The position numbers and the translations under genes were made by a program. A stretch of 64,000 nt of DNA, taken from Pseudisothecium myosuroides (lineage: Eukaryota; Streptophyta; Bryopsida; Hypnales; Lembophyllaceae). Below are positions 38,268 through 49,752 of this stretch, one piece after another (the first letter of the stretch is position 1; each line of letters starts with the position of its first letter). The stretch lies in NCBI GenBank assembly GCA_951799445.1, contig OX637296.1:13082001-13146000 (forward strand). Reading direction: 5' to 3'. The notes beneath the pieces were generated by a model. It saw nothing but the letters and a program-made list of their open reading frames with translations, had not been told where the DNA came from and did not search any database.

Positions 38268-41200
38268 ATGGATGCCTCGGAGAATCTGCGAGGCTACGCG
38301 GGCGATCCCAACCACAACATGCATCCCGACCCTTACACCAATTCAATCATCGCCCCAGGCTCCTACACATTCCTGACTGGAGCAATGGAATCCCCATTGA
38401 AAGATCAACCTGGCGGATCCCTACTGCAAGCGCCATCAGTCCCTCACGAAGACGGAGTGGAGCCTCAAAGCTCAACCACATCCGGCAATCTGATCGGCAC
38501 CCTCTTCACGAACCATCTTACGGGGAGCTTCAACGCCAGCCGTTCTCCCCCCGTGCCGAACAGTTCCAACAGCTGGGAACTCACCATCAACGGCGGCTCC
38601 GCCGGGAGCTTGTACGCTGGAGGGTCCAACGTCAACATGCCCAACATTCTCATCAACGGAAGTGGGTTGATGGCGGGCACTAATTCCACCCCCACTGCGC
38701 AGCTCCTCATCGGGGGATTACAGGGCGGCTCCTTCAACGACAACAACGACCATGGTGGAGTGTTCTACCCCCCTTCCCAAAGCCATGTGAATCCGCATGC
38801 CGAAGCCATGCAGCTGATTTATGTGAATGGGGGATACGGTCATAACGCCTTTCATCCGGATGGACGTGTTGGAACCAATGCTACGACATTGGTATATCCC
38901 TCCCAAGATGGAGCTGATCAGAGTAATAACAATTCCACACAGCAATCCTCCTACGGCGTTTCGTTTCTCACCCCGGGAACTATGAGCCAACGAGCTTTAG
39001 AAGCCGCAGGGGCCATTCCTTTGGGGTCTCTCAATCAGGACCGTCATGGCAACAACCAAAGCTTCAGCAACAACTGGCAGAGAACTGGCGGCAATGAGCA
39101 TTCGTTTCTACCCGTGAATGAAGAGTCACAGAACCATCAGTCGCTGTTTGGAGCTGCGTTGTCTGGTCGTCATGGAGTTGATCAAGGTCACGATTTGTCT
39201 CACATGCATGGAGGAGAGCATCTGCAAAGCGAAGTGGGTATGCACGTGGAGAATCAGTCACAAGGTGGGAATGGCAACAACATCTCAGTGAATGGCCAAG
39301 GCTTGTTGTCGTTGAGTTTATCTTCCCACCAGCCTCACTTCCAAGGCGGTCAATTACCTGGAGAGCCGACTTCCGAAGCGCACATGGTGGCTCAAGCAGC
39401 TGCATTGGCAAAGACGAAGGAGCTCGCGTCGAGGTACATCGCCTCTACAGGAGCAAATGCTGATTTGAGTCGTTTTCGAACCCCGTCCAGGGATGACGTC
39501 ATGGGGTCCAGGTTTCATCAAGAGAATCATGTGGGAAATTCAGCTCATCGGAAGCTGGCAGCTGGTTCATCTGGGTCGTGTAATGCATTGACAGCGTCGC
39601 AGTTCCTCCAGTCGGTGCAAACTATTCTCAATGAGCTTTGCAAAGTGACGCCACTGAAACGGACGTCCAAGCCGGCTTCGTCCACTGAACAGCAATATCC
39701 TTTGAGGAGCAGCTCGGCAAGTGTGAATGCAGGCTACGGTTATCATGGCAAGGAAGACGCGCATTCTGGAATGCATGCTGAAGCGAGTACCGGACGTGGG
39801 GATCCAACCAGCTCAGTGGGCTCACTGAGCGACGCCTCGCACCTTGTAACCGTCTCTCATATTCCTCTCCAAGCTGAGATGATGTCCGATGCGGCCAGGG
39901 CCTCAGGGACCAGCAGAGATGACCTGGAGTTTAAAAAGGGACAGCTCATCCGCATGCTTGATGAGGTAAATTTAATAATTCTCCAATTCCTGGAGGAGCT
40001 TCAATTCCTTCTCAGACATTTCTTTGGGATCAGTTGACGTTAACTCCCAGTAGACTGTTCATTTCTGTAGTTTACTGAGGGTTCTTGATCGATGACAGAA
40101 TTTGGACCACCGGTGTAACAGCAAACTGAATTGAGATGAAGCGTTTCAATCTCAATTAACAACGTTACGTGAATTATGGCTAGATCCAATGAAAATGGCT
40201 TGCATGGAAGTGCCACCTTGCTAGAATCTGGTTTCAATTCGCATACGTTGCACATGACGAAGTTGGCGTCAGGACAAAGAAATCATGCTTCATCCATCCT
40301 CACTGAGAATATCAACAACTTTTGTAACATCTTTGTTGTCTCTGACAGGTCGAAGTAAGGTTCCGGCGATACAGTGACCAACTTCAAGTCACTTGTGCTG
40401 GCTTCAACCTCCAAGCAGGAGCAAACGCAGCGACTCCGTATACAATACTGGCCCTCCAAGCAATGTCCCGCCACTTCAGGTATGCAGCAATAAGAATATC
40501 TGTAATCATGCCATGTTTATACACCTTTTGAACTTTGTGGCGGTATATATTTCACCCCGATTTTCGATGCTAGTACTTAAGTATAGTATATTCTGTTTGG
40601 ATTCTGGCTCTTTCCTTTTTTTACACTTCATTCTCCAAGAGGCCTGAATGAAGGTTCAGATGGCACCTTGGTTCAGAGGAGCAGACAAATAGATGATCTT
40701 TTTACGACCAATCAGTCCTTTTATCCAAGTCTGTTAAACTTCCCATCTGTACGTACAAACCTCATGGAGTGCCTCTCGGCAGTGAGTATTTCATCCAGTT
40801 GATTTCGATGATGGTCAGTATTCTGATTGTGTCTGTTGTATGAGTGATTATGCAAAAAACTGTCCGCGACGATTTAATTTCTAGTGACGGTCATGATTAT
40901 CGACACTAGATATCAATTGAGAAATTCTCTGACAGTCTGAGGGAATAATTCGACAAGTTGTGGTCCTTTAGATGCTTGAAAGACGCCGTGAAGAATCAGC
41001 TCAAAGTGGTGAGAAGAGCTCTCGGGGAAGAAGAGGTTCCAGCAGGTATCAATGGAGAAACGTCACGACTTCGCTACGTTGATCAGCAGATACGGCAGCA
41101 GCGTGCACTCCAGCAGCTGGGAATGCTTCAACAGCATGCATGGAGGCCACAGCGAGGCCTTCCAGAACGAGCAGTGTCTGTGTTGAGGGCCTGGCTGTTC

Positions 41201-43157
41201 GAGCACTTCCTTCACCCGTAAGAACTACACCTCTCCTGGATAGATCAGAACTTATGGTACTATGGTAGAAAGCATTCAATTCATTATTCATGACACACAA
41301 AGTCTTCGTGACCCGATTGAGCACTAGTTAATTATATCCATTTCAGAAATCAAGGAATGCTTCTGGCTGCATTTGATATTGATATTGATTACCAGATTGA
41401 GTGTATATTGATTACTTGATTGCATTCAACTACAACGGACACAGCTAAAGACGGCAAATTTTCTCCTGCCAGATCGATATATTGAGGATTTTGTGCTAAG
41501 GCTAGGGTCCGACTTTGTTTACTGTTCAATTATATAATTATTGGTCTACTCTGGAAACAGAATATTGAAATGATCAGCTCACGGTTACCGACCTTATTCC
41601 GGTATTGAACAATTGAACGGTACTAACGAAGGTGCTCTAGTTAGTCAGTTTTCGAAAATTCTAGTTATTTTCAATGTGCGTGCCAATTGCTAGATTATGC
41701 TGTTCCACTTTCACTAAGCCAGGCTTGTGATGTTATGACCAGATATCCCAAAGACGTGGACAAGATGTCTCTTGCGAAGCAGACTGGACTGACCAGGAGT
41801 CAGGTATAGTTCCATTTCCCTCACATGCATGCATTCATTATTTCGTATGTTGTCCGTACAGACTGGAAAACTCGATATGCTTCCAAAGTAAGCAGCATAT
41901 ACAAGCCAAGGCACAAGATTCTGTTTTCATTCGTATTTGTTATGTTAATTATATATCATTGACATTGTACGCCCAGGTACTTTCAGGAAGCACAAAGTTA
42001 CATTAACCAACTTCTAAGTGGTGGCCACCTAAATTAATTAGAATAGCTTCTTTCAGAATATCAATTTGAAAAAAATGATTAACCGTCAAGAATCAGAAAA
42101 CCAGTGGATATATCTAATGTATTATGACTAAATAATGCAGGTTTCAAATTGGTTTATCAATGCACGAGTTCGTCTGTGGAAACCAATGGTGGAGGAGATG
42201 TACGTGGAGGAACAACGAGAGGCAGCAGATCTGGTATTGCAGGGCGAAAGAATGGTAAGGGAACAAGCGAACATGCACAACAGCCCTTACGAGCACTACG
42301 AAGGAAACAACAGAGGACGCAGTAACTCAAATATGCAAGACGAGCTCCATGCAAACGGTCAACCCTCCAGCCTGCCAAACGATTACAGGAGTACCACAGT
42401 AGACGAAGGAAGGGACCAGGACCAGGTCGGACCGAGCGTCAACAACATCACCGAAGTCCAACAAGCACAAGCACTGTATCGACAGCAAGACATGTCTGCA
42501 GCTGGGGAGCACAACTTCAGCTACGAAAACGCTAGAGAAGCGAAGAGATCCAAAACCGCTCTTGAAACTGTCTCTGATGCTTTCAACAACACGTCAATGT
42601 TGATCATGCACCCTGAAGGAGATAACAATGCAGCAAAGCTCCCGAACGGAGGCTCTCCCGACGGTGACACCGATCTGGAGGCGAGGAAGCTGAAAGGGAA
42701 GGCCGTTGCTGCGGAGCATGAGCAAGAAGCCTATGGGTCTGGGGCCTTTGTTTCATATAACGACGGTAATAATTTAAACCACATGCACAGATATGAAACC
42801 GTAGCTGGATATGTCACGTCACGAGCAGCTGCTCCCACTGCAAGCACTGGCGTCTCCCTTACTCTTGGATTGCGGCACTGTGATGCCAACATGAGGTCTT
42901 CCGCTGCGTCGGTGGCTCCCATTCTGGAGAAGTATGACATAGACGTGGACATTTCTCGGATGGACCCCTTGGACCGCGAGGAGTATCTTCATGAAGGACG
43001 TATTAGAGGCGTCAATGACAATGGACAGTATGAGATGCAGAGAGATCAACAGGAGGAGAATCATACTGGTCACTTGACACGGGAGATTTTGCCTGGTGGA
43101 ACTGGCATGGCGAACTCGGCGTTTGAACATCATCATGAGTTTAATGATGGCCGTTGA
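38268..43157 (+). CDS. BELL (BEL1-like) TALE homeodomain transcription factor
   Basis: Nuclear DNA-binding protein that, in this family, acts as a heterodimer with KNOX TALE partners in developmental control. Five exons: 38268-39965, 40349-40479, 40972-41217, 41743-41803 and 42141-43157, all GT/AG, giving 1050 residues. Residues 443-460 form a degenerate SKY motif ([14 protein letters not shown]). The BELL domain spans about 552-630, with [13 protein letters not shown] and [15 protein letters not shown]. The TALE homeodomain spans about 669-731, with the PYP loop, [10 protein letters not shown], and recognition helix [18 protein letters not shown]-type motifs occur at about 344-352 (QGLLSLSLS) and 949-957 ([10 protein letters not shown]). 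An intron splits the homeobox, as is usual for BELL genes. The protein is longer than angiosperm BELLs (commonly 400-750) because of Asn/Gly/Ser/His-rich linkers. Start is the first in-frame ATG. Confidence 0.96.
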
Positions 43158-43162
43158 CCCAG

Positions 43163-44352
43163 GTATTTTATTAATTAGCTCTGTATACTGCACGGTATGA
43201 TCGTTTCCTTACGTGCATGTGCCCCTTTCTTGTTTGGAACTTGTTTAATTTGAGTTGCCAAAGCAGTCGCTAGACTCCACGTAGCTTTTCACTACCTACT
43301 ACACCCTAATTTCTCACAGTTTGTTGCTTATTTGAAATTTCAACTCAACTAGAGTTCAACCAAATTCATCGCCTACTTCGTCATATTAATTGGTTAAAAT
43401 CCACGTCATTGGCCTTTCATATTGGCACTTTTCTTTCGCTGGCTAGTAGAAAGATGTAGGTAGATCGACTGAATGAATAACATGGAATGAATAACGCTTA
43501 TGGTGTCATTTACCTCAAAAGAATAGCACCGTAAGTGTCATTCAAAATTTTGGTGTCGTTCTTGGAGTGTCACTTAAAACCATCACCTTTGACTCCTGGC
43601 AGGAGACTTGACACGCAAATCTATACCTGTCCTAGTTTTTAGAGATTGTAGAGCTTCTTGCAGCTAATACGCTGAAAGTCACAATTTTGACTCTCTCAAT
43701 CGCTCCAATATAATGGAAGTTAAGTTCTCTCTGTTCTGAAAATTATCTTTAAGTTAACTTAAAGTTGTCAAATGCGACTCCGATCAACCACATTTATGTA
43801 CATCGAGATTCATTGCTTGAGGTAGTAGTTTGTTATTTATTTCAGATAATGACCTTGGGATCGAATGATTGTCATGTTTGTTAAAATGGCATTTTTCAAA
43901 GCCACGCACCTCTTGACATTCAAGTACGTGCGTAGGTTTCCTTTTTTCCTATTTATATTTTGAATTTGATGTTGAGAAATACACATATCTGGTGAAGGAA
44001 GTGATAAACTTACTTACTTAGCTTGCTTTCTGTGAATGCACAATATTCTCTCAGTGTATAGTGAGGAACTAAGTGAAGAGGTCTACTAAGTCTAGGATGT
44101 TGAAATAAATGCGGAATATTCCCTTGTACTCAAATATTCTGGCAATGTACCGATTTCCAAATATTCTCATTTTATTTCCGGCCGGATCGCTTAAAGGGGT
44201 TTAACTGCATTTATGATAAATTTTTTGGAGAGTACATTAGATTTTGTAGCAGAATACAGAATATTCTTTCATACTTGACAAGCTGGAGTATTCATGTCAT
44301 TTCATTCATTTTTCCACAAATTTTAATCAATTTTTTTGTGTTTCTTCCGCAG
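43163..44352 (+). other. candidate 3' UTR intron / downstream region of the BELL gene
   Basis: The stop codon (43155-43157) is followed after five bases by CAG|GTATTTT, a plausible donor. A pyrimidine-rich acceptor TTTCTTCCGCAG ends at 44352. A 3' UTR intron here would place the last exon junction within 50 nt of the stop, which should not trigger nonsense-mediated decay. Otherwise this is plain 3' flank. No other gene is seen. Confidence 0.3.
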
Positions 44353-45819
44353 GTAGGCTGGTAGCGTGATATTATTAGAAGTCAAATGAGGTGGGGTCCC
44401 TTCTTCTCCACCGGGCGAAGCCCATCTTTTCAAATGTAATCGCGGAGGTTAGCTTGCTATGCTGACCTGAGCTTGTGCTCGCGGGTGTTGAGGAGCTTGT
44501 GTTCTGTGAGCATTCGTCTTTCGGTGCACAATAATCAAAAGTTCCAGTGGGATAAATTTGCAGTTCCAAAAATGTATAAGTCGGGTATATAAGCAGCTAG
44601 TAGGTCAGCATGCGCAAATCTATCTACTGCTACAGATGTTGATGTATCGAAAGCTTAAGCATACGTTTGTAGAATTTTTAAGCACTTGTTTTAGCTATTG
44701 TTTAAGTTTTTGTCGATTCGATGCACATATCATTAAATGGAGTAGGAAATATATATGCAGATTGAGCATTTTGACGCATGACTCGGCAATGTTTCTTTTT
44801 TCAATTTCAGATCTCTGAAATGCTTGAAATGTGTTCTAACTTGGTTTGGGAACCAATTTGCCATGGGCTGAAAAATCACCCTGTTTACAATGCAAGTGTC
44901 AAGCAAAGATCTGCACGTTACTTTTCAGAAATGGGATACTTCTAGGTTCTATCCCTAACTTCGCATGCTATGCAAGAATCGAATTTGTGATTAATGATTT
45001 GAACTTACAAAACTCTCAAAATACATGATTGTACTATACTCTACAGTGTAGATGTGTTTGCCACAAGCATGAATGTCTTTATTCTTAAGCTTGGGTCCTT
45101 GGATACTTTACTTTACCTTGTAATCTATATATATGTGCATCAAAACTTTTTATTATGGGGGAGCTATTTAGCTATTATTTCACAATAGATATGTCCCTAT
45201 TTTTTTTCAACTTTTACTTTTTGTCCATTTTCTTATACCCAATGATAAGTTTAAAAATAAAAATAAAATTAGAGGCATTTAAACATGTCCCTATTGTAAC
45301 TCCAAAAATTCATACAAACAAATTATACATGTACAATAGGAGGAAAAAACCACGAAAACTGAAAATCCTACAAGTAGTATTATATTGGCTAAATGTGACT
45401 TATGATTTACATATGCAGTGGTTTAGAGTCCCAAAATCTTACAAAATGCGTTGACAAATAGACTAATTTCAAAGTTTAGGGTTGAGGATATAGTACAATA
45501 ATAGCTCCTATTTAAAATAAAAAATCCCTAACTATATACATACACAACCCAAAATGAGACGTTCAATATTTTGTCTATTTGCAAATGAAAAATGGAAGCT
45601 CTTCATGTAGGTTTCTCCCCTCTTTTTTAGACTATTCTTTGTGGAGATTTACAAATTATGTATTATGAATCATTATAATGTACTGTGTAGTAGTTGTAAT
45701 ATAGTACTCCTCAAAAAAGTAATCCTATAGTAGCTTAAATATATAATTTTAATTGTTAACTCCAACATTTAAAATGTATCCTATAGTAGTTCTCAACTCT
45801 TACGTTTTTCTAAAGTAAC
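44353..45819. other. intergenic DNA or distal BELL 3' UTR
   Basis: No gene recognised. Composition becomes AT-rich from about 44.5 kb. The frames at 44558-44818 and 45155-45454 lack domains. Confidence 0.4.
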
Positions 45820-46141
45820 CACTACACTAAATAGGGTATTTAGTGTTGGATTACATTTAGTGTAATTACAACCCTACTTGACCCTACACTAAATGTCAAT
45901 TTTAGGACGATTAGTGTAGTGCTAAACTTCAATGCGCCGCCTTTGCCTTCTCTTCCCTTCTACCTTCCTTTAATAAGTTCTAACACTAAATGTAAACATT
46001 TTCAGATTTCAGATTTACCATAGAGTATATTTAATGTTAGAAATTACATTTAATGTTACTTACTTTAGTAGGCTTAATGATATTTAGTGTCATGGTTCGC
46101 AAATAGTGTTGCCAACACTAAATACCCTATTTAGTGTAGTG
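45820..46141. mobile_element. CACTA-like miniature element, 322 bp
   Basis: The left end begins CACTACACTAAATAGGGTAT and the right end is its exact reverse complement over about 29 bp, ending GTAGTG. Copies of the core ACTAAAT/ATTTAGT recur in subterminal positions on both strands, as in CACTA (En/Spm) elements. Flanking trinucleotides are AAC and AAG, so the expected 3-bp duplication is imperfect or decayed. There is no coding capacity. Confidence 0.82.
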
Positions 46142-47964
46142 AAGTATCTGGGCTTGGGCCAACAATTGGATTCAATTGAAGGTAAGTACTAAACAATAAT
46201 CTTACAAATTTTCCTTCTCATGCAAATTTAGTAAAAAGTCCATGAATTTCAAGATGCTCTTCCATGCTTGAAAATGCATAGATTTTTGAATTGCAAATTG
46301 CATTGCAATCATAGTCATAATAAAGTGTACTTGAATATCATAACAAATATACACCTGTGTAATTCAAAATCATATGACAATTTGAATTTTTTCTATACAC
46401 TATCTACCATTTAGTATTGCCACTCTTTGCTGAAATTATAATTTATATTATAATTTATATTCTATTTATTTTCATATTAAAAATGACGCTTTGTAGTTGC
46501 TATAGAGATACTAACTTGTATCATTTCTTGCTTGTTTTTTGGCTTGCTCCGGTGCATGTTGCAACAAATCCTTGACTAACTTCTAAATGATGTCTATAGA
46601 ATTTAGATATATAATAGTGAGAATTGGAAGGACACATTAACTTTTTTATATACCATGAGCTTGCCTCCACTTCTCTGAAAATTTCCCTCAATGGATCGAA
46701 GCACCAACTTCTATAAAACTTGAACTCATCACATTGACCATGCATAAAAGAGAAACCATTCAATGTACCCTCATAAATATTATGAATAAATGGACGACAT
46801 GTCTTTCACCTTACTGCATGATGACTAAAAGACAACCTCTTATCAAAACCTATGAGGGCACTCCAAACCATCAAAAACGTTTGGCCAAACCTAAAAGTAG
46901 GTGTTAGACAATTCCATGCATATCTTTCATATACTTTGAATCATACTTTAATTTGTCAAGAATTCTTTTTAATATCAAAAGATGATTCACTAGTATAGAT
47001 AACTTTATTTTAGTATTTTTTTTGTCCAATGCAAGTGTTTGCAAGTGAATGCTAACCTCTTTGCTCTATATTTGCTCTATATTCTGCATTGAGATAGAGA
47101 TTTTTTGTTCTGCTTGCTTATATGTACACTCATGTTGTATTACATTGCATGTTAAAATTTATCACAATCACTCCAACCATTTCACAATATTGATCTTGAT
47201 TGAGTGAGACAAGACAAGTCGTACTACACAATTTGTCCATTTCCAAAACCTATGGCATGGTTTCCGAGCAACCATGATGCATAAGATCATCAACTTCTTT
47301 AAAATAGTAGAACAATGGAACATGGCATGCTCATTTTTTTTGCAATATCTTTGCATTTCATTCTAGTTTATAGCATTCTAACTACTAGAGCTCTTTACAA
47401 TGTACCCAAAAGAGGTTGTCCACCCTAGCTTGTATTAGTTGCCCCCCTCTCTCAAAAAATTTTAAGGCCATTGATTTTTTTTTTAAATGCTTACCTTCGA
47501 AATTGCCGTTGATTTCTCAAAAAATCAGAAGCCGTTGATTTTGTGAGATTTAATTCGAGCCGTCCAAATATCGATATGGATACGGATACAAAAATGAATA
47601 TTGGATACGGATATAGTATTGTATACAAATACATAGTGAATATTGAATGTGGATATGGATACATATACAACACAATATTGGATATGAATACGAGTATGAG
47701 TACAAGATACGGGATACAAGTACAAGATACGGGATGTTGTTTGTCCCATATTATTTGTCAATTTCATTGCTTTCTGAAAATTACAAGAGGGCAGAGGGAA
47801 TGGGGGGAAGGGTATGAAAATTTTAAATTTTAAAAATTAATTTTTTTAGGGGGGGAGAAAGGGGTATGAAAAATTTTAAAATTTTAAATTTAAATTTTTT
47901 GGGGTGAGGGGGCTGAATTTTTTAAAAAAAATTCAATTTTCAATTCATTTGGGTGCATTGTGAC
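46142..47964. other. AT-rich intergenic DNA
   Basis: No gene recognised. It includes a degenerate GGATAC/GATACG simple-repeat tract at about 47568-47740, like that at 20540, and G-rich/T-rich low-complexity sequence at 47795-47940. Confidence 0.4.
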
Positions 47965-48684
47965 GGGTGATTGCAAGAAACACCTGTCGATTTTGTTGCG
48001 TTTGGCTGATTTTTTCGGGAGTACTTTAAAATTAGAAAACTAATTTTTAAAAATTTCAAAAAATATGACTAATGTATATATCTTTAAGACGAAGGTTCCC
48101 AAGGAAGGAATTTTATAGGAAAATTCTCTAAGTAGGAGAACTTGAAAAGTGCTAAGTCACAAGAAAATACATACCTTCATGTTTTAATTAGGGAAAAATA
48201 GTAAAATCAAGTAAATACACAAAATCAAAATTGTCCATTTGCAACAGCTCTATGGAGATGGTCATTCACCAAAAAAACCACCAAAATAATGTTTTATGTG
48301 TTTCGAAATGCAAGCAAAAAGAAGCTCACTTTGTAGACTTCTACACTACACAAAATTAACTTTTTTTAAAATCCCTCTCCTGGAGAGCTAGAAGTCTACT
48401 AGAAGACCATCTACTCCAAATTTCAGCTCCAAATTCATTTTTTGGGGTCCAATATAGTACTAAAAACCCCAAATTGGCAAATGTGACATGAAATCGGGGG
48501 CTGTTTTTATATAGTAAAACATTTTTGAAAATTGCACAAAAATTATGCAAGATGTATAATGGTCATGAGCACCTTCCCTATAAATCTTAAGTCATTTGGA
48601 TCTAGAACGCAAAAGTTATGCCCAAAAAACAAATCAGAATGCACCGTGTGACACAAAACAGTACAAGTGTTTCTTGCAATCACC
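47965..48684. mobile_element. GGGTGATTGCAAGAAA-family element, 720 bp
   Basis: The left end is GGGTGATTGCAAGAAACACC and the right end is GTGTTTCTTGCAATCACC. The interior matches 48807-49488 and the right arm of 52163-53258; for example, blocks around CACCAAAATAATGTTTTA and AAATTTCAGCTCCAAA recur. No transposase frame is present. Confidence 0.75.
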
Positions 48685-48806
48685 TTGACACATTTTTTTT
48701 GGCAATATCTTTGCATTTCATTCTAGCTTTTAGCATTCTAACTACTAGAGCTCTTTACTTTGTATTCAATATTCTTGTCTTCATTTTGAGAAAAAATTTC
48801 ATCAAT

Positions 48807-49488
48807 GGGTGATTGTATGAAACTCCTGTATTATTTGTTGCATTTTGCAATAGTACTTATGATTTTTTCTAGAATACTTCAAGATTAAAAAAATATGGAC
48901 ATTGTATGCACCTTTAAGATGAAGGTAACCACCAAAGGAAATTCATTAAAAAATTCTCTAAGTAGGAGAACTAGAAAAGTGCCAAATCTCAAGAAAATAG
49001 ATATTTCAATGTTTTAATTAATAAAAAATAGGATTTTAAAAAAAAATTGGCCATTTGTAGCAATTCTATGGAAATGGTCATTCACCAAAAAAACCACCAA
49101 AATAATTTTTTAAATGTTTTTAAATGTAAGTAGAAAGAAGCTCACTTCTACATGATATATAATTAATTATTTTTAGAAATCCTTTGAGTAGTAGCTAAAA
49201 GTATATTGCAAGACCATCCTCTCCAAATTTCAGCTCCAAAAATTGTTTCTTTGGGTACTACTTTGTTCAAAAACATTCCAAATTGGCAAGTGTGACATAA
49301 TATTGGGGGCTATAATTAAATAGTAAAAAAAATTAAAAATTTCAAAGATTAAAAAAGGTGTATAATAGTCATAAATACCTTTTTACGACTTGAATCATTT
49401 GAAATCAAAATGCAAAAGTTATGGCCAAAAACTAATCAGCACGTAGTATGTGATAGAAAATAGTACAAGTGTTTTATGCAATCATCCC
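48807..49488. mobile_element. GGGTGATTG-family element, 682 bp, diverged copy
   Basis: The left end is GGGTGATTGTATGAAACTCC and the right end is GTGTTTTATGCAATCATCCC, decayed versions of the family termini. It is collinear with the element at 47965-48684, including the block AATTCTCTAAGTAGGAGAAC. The two copies lie 122 bp apart in the same orientation. Confidence 0.68.
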
Positions 49489-49752
49489 AAGCATGTTTCT
49501 TCTTTACCTTGCTTGAATTCTTGCACCATACTATTAGTTATACAAAATAGTAAAATTAGGTTGCCCATCACTAATTTCTCGACATTCTACACTACGTGCA
49601 GGTGTTGTAGAAGGATGGAGTAATGTAGAAAATATGTGTATTGCATGGATTGGTGCATTGGTTTGTGGCTCGGGCTTAGAGAATTGCATGTGCTTCCATG
49701 TGGACAAGCAGTGAGTCGTGAGGTAACTTCCCTCCTTAAGACAACCTAATTG

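Noticed and set aside
39064..39411. Minus-strand frames opposite the BELL first exon
   Set aside because: Shadows of the coding strand; the plus-strand frame has the conserved domains and splice sites.
47540..47833. Frames of 60-96 codons on both strands with YGYGY-like or YPYP-like repeats
   Set aside because: Translation of a degenerate GGATAC simple repeat.
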